Origin: Simkania sp.
GTDB lineage: Bacteria > Chlamydiota > Chlamydiia > Chlamydiales > Simkaniaceae
Direction: 5' to 3'
DNA length: 5,543 bases
Assembly: GCA_028279205.1 (NCBI GenBank)
Contig: JANQSR010000181.1
Location: forward strand, 1-5,543
Part shown: in pieces, positions 1 through 5,543 of the stretch
How the letters are laid out: every line of letters begins with the position of its first letter
Numbering within the stretch: the first letter of the stretch is position 1
Program-made: the position numbers and the translations under genes
The notes under the pieces: model-generated
Seen by the model: only the letters and a program-made list of their open reading frames with translations
Told to the model about the DNA's origin: nothing
The model's database searches: none

Positions 1-149
1 TCCTCTTTAAGAGACCAAAGGACATACCCCGTGAAAGAAATAGAAGCGTAGTTGAGAAACTTCTGAGACTGATTTTCTACTTTTAGCATGGGCAAAAAAT
101 TTCATTTACAAAATTTTGATAAAACCCTTATAACACATCCCATATTTTG

Positions 150-183
150 GGGGAATGACTCTTTTGGAAAAGTCGGTTTCCCC
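150..183. repeat. Imperfect inverted repeat (strong hairpin) in the left intergenic region
   Basis: GGGGAA at 150-155 pairs fully with TTCCCC at 178-183. Inside it, GACT at 157-160 pairs with AGTC at 171-174, then TTT at 162-164 pairs with AAA at 168-170 around a three-base loop, with small bulges at 161 and 175-177. That makes about 13 paired bases in 34. No T-run follows on either strand, so it is not a standard intrinsic terminator. It lies about 100 bases upstream of the likely promoter of the first transferase gene, outside its transcript. It could be the end of an upstream transcript, a structured small RNA or a protein-binding palindrome; the sequence does not decide. Confidence 0.45.
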
Positions 184-219
184 ATCAGATTTGCATTTGA
201 ATAACGGCTGTGTGAAATA

Positions 220-237
220 GAAAAAAGGGCAATGCCC
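220..237 (-). terminator. Weak intrinsic-terminator-like stem, leftward
   Basis: Read on the minus strand, a GGGC stem, three-base loop and GCCC are followed at once by six T residues. The stem is only four G-C pairs, short for an efficient intrinsic terminator. No gene that would need a leftward terminator here is visible, so this may be chance. Confidence 0.2.
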
Positions 238-285
238 ACCAAAATCGACTCTTTCAAGCTGCTTTTTTTGAGATATCATGTGTTA

Positions 286-314
286 TAGACAAGACATTAT
301 CGGACAGTTATAGT
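286..314 (+). promoter_or_regulatory. Sigma70-type promoter for the tandem transferase genes
   Basis: A -35 element TAGACA (286-291, five of six matches to TTGACA) and a -10 element TATAGT (309-314, five of six to TATAAT) are separated by exactly 17 bases. Transcription would start near 321, leaving a leader of about 20 bases before the ATG at 341. That leader (AAAACAAAACCTTTT) has no Shine-Dalgarno match, so initiation at the first gene is probably weak or SD-independent. Because the second gene overlaps the first, this promoter probably serves both. No repressor operator is recognised. Confidence 0.5.
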
Positions 315-340
315 AAAATCTAGCGAAAACAAAACCTTTT

Positions 341-1426
341 ATGAAAACAGCAGGACTTATTTGTGGCTTCTATCCCCACCATCTCGACCATTTGGCACCC
401 TTATGCACCCTCCTAAATATCCCGCTCATTGTCAGTGAAAAAGAGATCGAAGAGAGTAGCAGAAAGAGCTACCCAGGGCTCAAACTGCTTTATATACCCG
501 AGATCGCTTTAGCCGATCAGGTCTCTCTCTCTTATCAAGTGCTCTTTTCTTGTCTGCCAAAAGACCTCTTTGATCAGATTTTCTTTATCTCTGAAAATCT
601 CTTCGACAGAAAACCGCTTAACATTTGGGTTCCTCACGGAAACTCAGATAAGGGGCATGCCTCCTACTTTATTGAAACCCTTGCAAAAGAGAAGATTGCC
701 CTGGTCTATGGACAAAAAATGATCGACCTATTTGCTCAAAAAAATGTCTATTCACAGCTCTACGCCACAGTCTGTTTGGGCAACTACCGCTTAGCATTTT
801 ATCAAAAGCATAAAAATTTCTATGACCGACTGGTTCAAAAAGAGATTTTAAACAAGCTCTCTCCTGAGAAAAAGAGCGTGCTCTACGCCCCAACGTGGGA
901 AGATGGGGAAAACTCTTCCTCACTCAAAGAGGCCTTGCCCAAACTGATCAAAACCCTCCCAGATCATTGGAATCTGATTTTAAAGATCCACCCGAACAGT
1001 TGTCATCAATCACCCGAAATCGAAACGGTTCTGATCAAGACGCAAGAAAGAAGGAACATCTGTATCGTCAGAGATTTTCATCCCATTTATCCCCTCTTAA
1101 ACAGCGCAAACGTTTACCTTGGCGATATGTCCTCTATCGGCTATGATTTTCTGAGTTTCTTGCGCCCTATGTTCTTTTTAAATCAAAACCGTCGAGACCC
1201 CAAACTTGACCAAGGGCTCTATCTGTTTCGGTGTGGCAGGGTCATTGAAAAAGAGCAGTATGAAGAGATTTTTTTCTTAATCGAGGATGAGAAAGAGGAC
1301 TTTACCAAGGTTCAGAAAGAGGTTTACTCTTATGTCTTCGGGGAAAAAAGAGAGAACACAAAGATCAAGGAAGAGATTAAAGCAACCTATGAGAGCTATT
1401 TTAGGGAAAAATGCCCCTCACACTGA
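341..1426 (+). CDS. CDP-glycerol glycerophosphotransferase-like protein (TagB/TagF type), copy 1
   Basis: This 361-residue protein resembles the catalytic domain of CDP-glycerol:poly(glycerophosphate) glycerophosphotransferases, GT-B-fold enzymes that move glycerol-phosphate from CDP-glycerol onto a membrane-linked acceptor. Visible family motifs, in order, are PHGNSDKG at 98-105 (equivalent of the HGT motif with its candidate catalytic His), LYAPTWED at 181-188, KIHP at 215-218, GDMSSIGYDF at 261-270 (the DYSS-type nucleotide/phosphate-binding motif) and RPMFFL at 275-280. There is no signal peptide or clear membrane span, so it is probably cytosolic or peripheral at the inner membrane. Its length is close to TagB and it lacks the extra N-terminal domain of TagF. 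An N-terminal HHLDHLA motif (14-19) is shared with the next gene. Donor and acceptor are unknown: no cytidylyltransferase or polymer gene lies nearby. A related GT-B enzyme with another donor cannot be excluded. The ATG at 341 has no SD but fits the promoter and the paralogue's N-terminus. Confidence 0.75.
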   Translation: MKTAGLICGFYPHHLDHLAPLCTLLNIPLIVSEKEIEESSRKSYPGLKLLYIPEIALADQVSLSYQVLFSCLPKDLFDQIFFISENLFDRKPLNIWVPHGNSDKGHASYFIETLAKEKIALVYGQKMIDLFAQKNVYSQLYATVCLGNYRLAFYQKHKNFYDRLVQKEILNKLSPEKKSVLYAPTWEDGENSSSLKEALPKLIKTLPDHWNLILKIHPNSCHQSPEIETVLIKTQERRNICIVRDFHPIYPLLNSANVYLGDMSSIGYDFLSFLRPMFFLNQNRRDPKLDQGLYLFRCGRVIEKEQYEEIFFLIEDEKEDFTKVQKEVYSYVFGEKRENTKIKEEIKATYESYFREKCPSH

Positions 1427-2504
1427 GAATGCCTGTCTTGTTTCTGGAGACCATTCCGTCCACCACTTGGATCATCTTGCCGTCATCGCTTTCATCATGA
1501 ATGCTCCCATTGTCAGTGATAGTGAGAAGCTAGATCAGGCCATCGGCACCTACTATCCTCAAGTCAAGCGGGTTTACATTCAATTTCATCAGCAAATTTT
1601 AGAGTATCTAGCTTCAAATCACGACCGTGTCTTTTTCTCTGTCGCCCCTTACGGAAGGGATCTTTCCCCTCTCATTGAAGCTTTTTTCGGAAAGAAAATA
1701 GAGTTTTGGTACTGCCCACACGGAAATTCAGATAAAACGCTCAAACATTATTCGATGCAACAGCAGGCCTTAATCTATGGAGATCAGATGGGAAAACGGT
1801 TGCAAGAGGAGGGGCACATCGAACCACTGGAAGCTTGTGTACGCATAGGGAACCCTCGATTCACATTTTACACGATGTTTAAAGATTTTTATGACAATCT
1901 AGTCGAAAAAGAGATCTTCTCTCAGTTCGATAAAAAGCAGAGGGTCTACCTCTATGCCCCGACCTGGGAAGATTTTGAACGCTCCTCCTCTTTTTTCGAC
2001 TTCCCTTCTTCACTCATCAAAAAGCTGCCCGATTCGATCAATTTGATTATCAAGATGCACCCCTGGCTTGAAAAGCACCAGCCAGGATATGTTCACTTGG
2101 TTGAAGAGATGTGTCGAGATAAGAAAAATATCATCACCTTGTGCCACTATCCCTTGATTTTTCCCATTTTAGAAAGAACCGATCTTTACATCGGTGATTT
2201 TTCTTCCATTGGCTACGATTTTCTTCTATATGATCGTCCTATGTTCTTTTTAGACCTCAAAAAAAGGCTGCGAAACCGAAAAAATGACACCTCCCTTCAC
2301 ACCTGTGGTGTTGTGATTCCGACTGAAAATTATGGAGACTGTTTACCTTTTATAGAGAGGCATATTAAAGTGCAGCACCTTCTATCTCACCTGCGCCAGA
2401 AACTTTACAGGCATGCTTTCGGTGAAACGGCCTCTTTCGCCTCCATAAAAAAAAATATAGAGGAGAAGAGAAAAGTTTCCCCCCTTGACTTAGTTGAGGA
2501 TTGA
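1389..2504 (+). CDS. CDP-glycerol glycerophosphotransferase-like protein (TagB/TagF type), copy 2
   Basis: This is a paralogue of the preceding gene, roughly 40% identical by eye along its whole length and 371 residues long from the chosen start. The same motifs appear in the same order: PHGNSDK at 110-116, LYAPTWED at 188-195, KMHP at 222-225, GDFSSIGYDF at 269-278 and RPMFFL at 283-288. The N-terminal HHLDHLA block (25-31) is also kept. All presumed catalytic positions are intact in both copies, so neither looks decayed. The ATG at 1389 was chosen because it puts the shared block near the N-terminus, as in copy 1; the frame stays open back to 1287, but that extra stretch is only a basic out-of-frame reading of copy 1. 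The start lies inside copy 1 (38-base overlap), with AGGAAG at 1368-1373 as a distant possible ribosome site, which suggests cotranscription and coupling. A run of nine A (2447-2455) lies in the C-terminal part. The donor and acceptor are not known. Confidence 0.75.
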   Translation: MRAILGKNAPHTENACLVSGDHSVHHLDHLAVIAFIMNAPIVSDSEKLDQAIGTYYPQVKRVYIQFHQQILEYLASNHDRVFFSVAPYGRDLSPLIEAFFGKKIEFWYCPHGNSDKTLKHYSMQQQALIYGDQMGKRLQEEGHIEPLEACVRIGNPRFTFYTMFKDFYDNLVEKEIFSQFDKKQRVYLYAPTWEDFERSSSFFDFPSSLIKKLPDSINLIIKMHPWLEKHQPGYVHLVEEMCRDKKNIITLCHYPLIFPILERTDLYIGDFSSIGYDFLLYDRPMFFLDLKKRLRNRKNDTSLHTCGVVIPTENYGDCLPFIERHIKVQHLLSHLRQKLYRHAFGETASFASIKKNIEEKRKVSPLDLVED

Positions 2505-3536
2505 GTCCTTCTCTTTTTCTATCTCTATATTCAAAGAGGGGAGCACACAGACTCGTGAAAGGTCATGAATTTTTTTACTCAAAGGGCAAACTTCGATAGA
2601 AAAGGAGGCGTCCCCCTCTTTAACTGGATCGACTTTGACAACAATCCCAACAGGAATTCCCTCAGGAAAGAGACCATCCATCCCACTTGTGACGAGAAGG
2701 TCTCCTTGTTGAATCAGTCGCACGCCCTCCTCTTTAAAAAAGTCTTGGTAAGGCTTGCCCGAAAGAAGCTCACGCGCTACCCCCTTATCATCCTCAAAAT
2801 CGTAATTAAACCCCACCCCTTTCAGCCTAAAAGAGAGGGAGCGATGCAAAGAGGAGTTTGTGCCAGAAACCTCCCCTTTTGCCAAATATTGGGTCGCACC
2901 CTCTATTTCAAGTCTCTTCTTTAAAAGTCCCAGTCTCTCGAACAGAGCCTTTTCCTCCCCCGAAGAGAGAATCGGCTCTTTGAGCAAGGAGAGCTCCAAA
3001 AGGAGTTGATCGATAAGGTGAAGAATCTCACGCTTTTGCTCTGAGCCTCTGACCGCTCTAACCGCAACGACTAGCGAACTATCTGTGATCAGTCGCACGC
3101 GACTCTGCTTTTTTCCAACAAATTCGACAAGACCCACGAGAGGGCGATCGAGTAGAACGGGGCTGTTGACTTGCACCAAAGGGGACTCTCTCTCTCCCAC
3201 ATCAATCCACACAAAGCTTCCCCACATAGAGGGTTGGCGGTAGATAACACGTGCCATGAACGAGGGAGAGAATCGTTTGAGACTATCTTTACCACTCTCT
3301 ACTTCTCCCGATAAGAAGACCGATTCTTCAGGAGCATTTTCTGAAGAGCTTGAATCCAGATGAGATGTTAAAAAGCGAGCACTTGAAGTGCGCATATCAA
3401 AAACTGCTCTCCACAAGGGGGATCCCCATTTGACGAGGGACTCTTGCAAAGAGTTTATCAGAGATTTCGGAACATTTAATAAGAAAAAAATCAAAAAGAG
3501 AAGGAGGGCATAAGAGCGGTAATCTTTTCTTTTCAT
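2490..3536 (-). CDS. mreC: Rod shape-determining protein MreC
   Basis: MreC is a bitopic inner-membrane protein that links MreB to the periplasmic peptidoglycan synthases. The protein is 348 residues: a short basic N-terminus, one membrane span at about 9-21, then a periplasmic part. Family blocks are clear: ARVIYRQPSMWGSFVWIDVG at 95-114, PVLLDRPLVG with SRVRLITDSS at 126-154, and GDLLVTSGMDGLFPEGIPVG at 278-297. The usual long coiled coil between membrane span and beta domain is short and replaced by a serine-rich stretch (51-90). Instead, a charged, probably helical segment (about 164-215) and a further acidic loop (about 240-270) split the two beta barrels. The gene overlaps the aspC stop by four bases (ATGA), implying translational coupling, and has little SD of its own. 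Its 3' end overlaps the convergent transferase gene by 15 bases. In Chlamydiae lacking FtsZ, MreB-associated proteins drive division, so this could be a divisome part; that link is inference from the lineage guess. Confidence 0.88.
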   Translation of the reverse strand: MKRKDYRSYALLLFLIFFLLNVPKSLINSLQESLVKWGSPLWRAVFDMRTSSARFLTSHLDSSSSENAPEESVFLSGEVESGKDSLKRFSPSFMARVIYRQPSMWGSFVWIDVGERESPLVQVNSPVLLDRPLVGLVEFVGKKQSRVRLITDSSLVVAVRAVRGSEQKREILHLIDQLLLELSLLKEPILSSGEEKALFERLGLLKKRLEIEGATQYLAKGEVSGTNSSLHRSLSFRLKGVGFNYDFEDDKGVARELLSGKPYQDFFKEEGVRLIQQGDLLVTSGMDGLFPEGIPVGIVVKVDPVKEGDASFSIEVCPLSKKIHDLSRVCVLPSLNIEIEKEKDSILN

Positions 3537-4729
3537 CCTATCATCTTGAAAATCGCATCGGCAACGTAAGGAATATTTTCTTGATTAAGACCCGTCAAAT
3601 TGATGCGCCCACTCTTTGTTAAGTAAATACTATACTCACTAATAAGACGATCAACCTTTTCCCCTTTTAATCCAGGCATAACAAATAGGCCACGCCGCTC
3701 TTTCAAAAAGTCAAATCGATCATCTCCGCATCTGGAAACTAAAGCTTGGATAAGCTCGCTACGCTGACTCTTAACGCGTATGCGCATCGAACTGAGTTCT
3801 TCCTCCCACACCTTTTTTAACTTTTGATCCCCCATCACCATCGCAACCAAACGAGCCCCGTGACGTGGGGGGTTGGAAATAGAGGCTCTAACATCCCCCT
3901 TTAAAACGCTCGCAACACACTTTGCAGCCTTCTCCCCTTTTAAAAGGGCGTGAAACGCCCCCACCCGCTCTCCATAAAGACCGAAAGATTTTGAAAAAGA
4001 GTGAGCCACAAAGAGTTCATGCCCCTTTTCAGCAAAATAGCGGATCGACCAAACATCCTCCTCGACCCCTTGATCAAACCCCTGGTAGGCCAAATCAAAA
4101 AAGGGAATGAGCTGACCTTTAAGCATGAGTTCACTGAGCTCTTTCCATTGCTCTTGAGTTAAGTCGCACCCTGTGGGGTTGTGGCAACAGGCGTGCAAGA
4201 GAATCACACTCTGCTTGGGCGCTTTTCTGATTGTATCCAGCATACGGTCAAACTCCATTGTATGCCGCTCTTGATCGTAGTAGGGGTAAAGGTTGATCTC
4301 CATGCGGGAGGCTTTGAAAATTGCCTGGTGGTTGGCCCAGGTTGGTGAGGAGAAATAGATAGATTTTGTCAGCTCGGCACTGAAAAGATTTCCCCCTATA
4401 CGGAGTGCATGTGTGCCTCCAAGTGATTGGACTCCCGCAAACCGCTTTTTTTCTGAATTAGCAAACTTTAAGCCAAAAACAAGCTCCCGACTTGCGCGAA
4501 CAAACTCCTGATCCCCACCCATTGGAAGGTAGACTTTGTTTTTCTCTATCTTGAGGAGCTCTCTTTCAGCATCGACGACGGCTCGCATCGTCTTATTTTC
4601 TAGATGCTCGTCGTAATAGATTCCAACAGTCAGATCAACCTTATTTTTATTTTTATCACGTTTGATAGCAGCCTGCATCCCAAATATCGGATCTTCTGGA
4701 ATAGGCTCAACGTGGCTTAATATACTCAT
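3533..4729 (-). CDS. aspC: Aspartate aminotransferase, class I (PLP-dependent)
   Basis: This cytosolic enzyme exchanges the amino group between aspartate/2-oxoglutarate and oxaloacetate/glutamate, and related members also accept aromatic amino acids. The 398-residue product aligns end to end with E. coli AspC (396 residues). From the chosen start, the PLP lysine is K247 in SFSKSFGLYGERVG, with N184 in CCHNPTG, D212 and Y215 in FFDLAYQGF, W131 in SPTWANH, R255 for the phosphate and R375 in KSGRINLTG for the substrate alpha-carboxylate. R281 in VRASISNPP matches the E. coli Arg that binds the distal carboxylate of dicarboxylic substrates, favouring aspartate. The start at 4729 (MSILSHVEP) matches the family N-terminus; an ATG four codons upstream at 4741 is an alternative. 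SD signals are poor for both, though GGA lies seven bases before 4729. It is first in a leftward operon with mreC, sharing an ATGA overlap. In Chlamydia the homologue is often named tyrB. Confidence 0.92.
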   Translation of the reverse strand: MSILSHVEPIPEDPIFGMQAAIKRDKNKNKVDLTVGIYYDEHLENKTMRAVVDAERELLKIEKNKVYLPMGGDQEFVRASRELVFGLKFANSEKKRFAGVQSLGGTHALRIGGNLFSAELTKSIYFSSPTWANHQAIFKASRMEINLYPYYDQERHTMEFDRMLDTIRKAPKQSVILLHACCHNPTGCDLTQEQWKELSELMLKGQLIPFFDLAYQGFDQGVEEDVWSIRYFAEKGHELFVAHSFSKSFGLYGERVGAFHALLKGEKAAKCVASVLKGDVRASISNPPRHGARLVAMVMGDQKLKKVWEEELSSMRIRVKSQRSELIQALVSRCGDDRFDFLKERRGLFVMPGLKGEKVDRLISEYSIYLTKSGRINLTGLNQENIPYVADAIFKMIG

Positions 4730-4741
4730 CCCCTTTTCCAT

Positions 4742-4876
4742 GATTTGTTTCGTTTCGACTGTTTATTTGTAACATAAAGGATCAAAAAAAACATCAAAAG
4801 GGTTAAGTTAGTGAATCCTTTTACAACGATAAGAAATAGAGCAAATCATCAACCTTAAAATAGATAGAGAGAAGAG
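4742..4876. promoter_or_regulatory. Divergent intergenic region between aspC and nadE
   Basis: About 135 AT-rich bases lie between the divergent starts, so both the aspC-mreC and nadE promoters should be here. I see no convincing -35/-10 pair for either direction. On the + strand TTTACA (4820-4825) is a fair -35 without a good -10 at 16-18 bases, and TAAAAT near 4856-4861 is a fair -10 but too close to the nadE ATG. Leftward, TTGATG followed 17 bases later by TGTTAC is weak. Poorly matching promoters would be unsurprising in Chlamydiae. Confidence 0.35.
4796..4822. repeat. Inverted repeat in the aspC/nadE divergent region
   Basis: AAAAGGGTT (4796-4804) pairs with AATCCTTTT (4814-4822) as a nine-base stem with one G-T pair and a nine-base loop. 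The right arm ATCCTTT (4815-4821) is also the perfect complement of an earlier AAAGGAT (4776-4782), so two alternative pairings exist. Its position between divergent starts would suit an operator, but the arms are mostly A/T and could arise by chance. Confidence 0.25.
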
Positions 4877-5543
4877 ATGAAAATAGTGGTTGCACAACTC
4901 AATCCAACTGTGGGGGCTCTTGAGGCGAACACGGAAAAAATCTTAGCGAGTATAAGAAAAGCACAAAGAGTGCAGGCAAACTTGGTGCTCTTCTCAGAGC
5001 TTACCATCTGCGGTTACCCCCCTGAAGACCTCGCTTATCACTCCTCTTTTATCGATGCCATGAATCTCAAGCTAAGTTGCATTGCAAAGCTTGCGCTCGG
5101 CTAACGATCATTGTTGGGCTTATCCGTCGCTCAACATCGAGAGGGGAGAAGCATTTACACAACAGCGCGGCGATCATCCATGATGGGAAAATCATCGGGT
5201 TTCAAGATAAATGTTTGCTTCCCACTTATGACATCTTTGATGAACATCGCTATTTTGAACCAGGTCAAAAGACACGCGTTTGGAACATTGAGGGGAAAAA
5301 AATCGGGGTGACGATCTGTGAAGATATCTGGCAACATGCTGGCTACATCAATGAGACTCAGTATGATCAAGACCCCATTTTAAATCTTAAGTCACTCGAG
5401 CCTGATCTTGTTTTAAACCTTTCCGCATCCCCTTACCAATTTGAAAAGCCAAAAGTCCGACTCGATGTTTGCACGAAAGCAAGCAAAACATTGGGTTGCC
5501 CTGTCATTTTTTGTTGTCAAGTGGGTGCCAACGACCAGATGAT
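4877..5543 (+). pseudogene. nadE: Glutamine-dependent NAD+ synthetase, N-terminal nitrilase domain; frameshifted and cut by window edge
   Basis: The full enzyme uses glutamine and ATP to amidate nicotinic acid adenine dinucleotide, the last step of NAD+ synthesis. Only the N-terminal glutaminase (nitrilase-fold) domain is in view; the ATP-pyrophosphatase synthetase domain would lie past the right edge. The first part (4877 to about 5090) begins MKIVVAQLNPTVG and carries the catalytic Glu (E41 in LFSELTICGYPPEDL). The frame then stops at TAA 5102-5104. The rest continues in the -1 frame without a stop to 5543, through LTIIVGLIRR, HNSAAIIHDGKIIGFQDK (triad Lys, codon 5209-5211), RYFEPG, VTICEDIW (triad Cys, codon 5317-5319), NLSASPYQFEKPK and QVGAND. 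All three triad residues are therefore present, and the break looks like one lost base near 5088-5104. It may be a sequencing error or a recent mutation. The ATG at 4877 is preceded by a weak purine-rich ribosome site (GAGAGAAGAG). It is divergent from aspC. Confidence 0.8.

Noticed and set aside
1..86. Possible tail of an upstream + strand gene, ending at TAG 49-51 in one frame or TAG 84-86 in another.
   Set aside because: Both tails are too short to recognise and the frames conflict, so no gene can be called.
106..279. A 57-codon open frame on the minus strand from ATG at 279 to TAA at 106.
   Set aside because: It has no ribosome site, no recognisable motif and contains the strong hairpin and the terminator-like stem; an in-frame stop lies just upstream. 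Not supported as a gene, though I cannot exclude a small protein.
669..1146. Open frames on both strands within the first transferase gene (669-923 minus, 895-1146 plus).
   Set aside because: They lie wholly inside a gene with clear motifs and encode nothing recognisable.
1287..1388. Upstream extension of the second transferase to ATG 1287 or 1332.
   Set aside because: The added residues are a Lys/Arg-rich out-of-frame reading of the first gene and have no counterpart in the paralogue.
2565..3295. Open frames inside mreC (2565-2924 plus, 3089-3295 minus).
   Set aside because: They overlap a well-supported MreC and have no family features.
3922..4134. Open frames inside aspC on both strands.
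   Set aside because: They overlap the catalytic core of a conserved aminotransferase and are shadows.
5085..5106. Programmed -1 ribosomal frameshift in nadE.
   Set aside because: No X XXY YYZ slippery heptamer or clear downstream stimulatory stem is visible, and NadE is not known to use frameshifting.
5111..5370. Open frames at 5111-5311 (+) and 5155-5370 (-) in the nadE region.
   Set aside because: The nitrilase-domain homology, including the catalytic Lys and Cys, is in the other + frame that runs to the window edge.
1..5543. CRISPR array, tRNA/rRNA genes, insertion-sequence ends, toxin-antitoxin or defence genes.
   Set aside because: I looked for repeated units, cloverleaf-like segments, terminal inverted repeats and typical small gene pairs and saw none.

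Overview
The window most resembles an environmental (non-Chlamydiaceae) member of the Chlamydiae. The basis is a translationally coupled aspC-mreC pair, an unusual MreC with a long insert, moderate GC content by eye, weak Shine-Dalgarno sites and a glutamine-dependent NAD+ synthetase gene, which I would not expect in the reduced Chlamydiaceae. The placement is inference from gene content and recalled gene order. I cannot name a genus.

Layout. Positions 1-340 hold no convincing gene: there is a strong hairpin at 150-183, a weak leftward terminator-like stem at 220-237, and a good sigma70-type promoter at 286-314. That promoter drives two tandem paralogous genes on the + strand (341-1426 and 1389-2504, overlapping by 38 bases). 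Both encode proteins like the CDP-glycerol:poly(glycerophosphate) glycerophosphotransferases (TagB/TagF type). They meet, tail to tail with a 15-base overlap, a leftward operon: aspC (aspartate aminotransferase, 4729-3533), then mreC (rod-shape/divisome scaffold, 3536-2490), joined by an ATGA stop/start overlap. A divergent intergenic region of about 140 bases (4742-4876) separates aspC from nadE on the + strand. nadE is cut by the right edge and is interrupted by an apparent single-base deletion near 5088-5104.

How the genes fit together. MreC and the two transferase-like proteins may all act at the cell envelope: MreC organises MreB-directed peptidoglycan synthesis, and the transferases probably add a polyol-phosphate or related group to a surface polymer of unknown identity. 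AspC and NadE are central metabolism (aspartate/oxaloacetate exchange and the last step of NAD+ synthesis). Nothing here is a defence system, CRISPR array or intact mobile element. The most notable points are the paired teichoic-acid-type transferases in a probable Gram-negative intracellular bacterium, the frameshifted nadE, and the rearranged MreC architecture.
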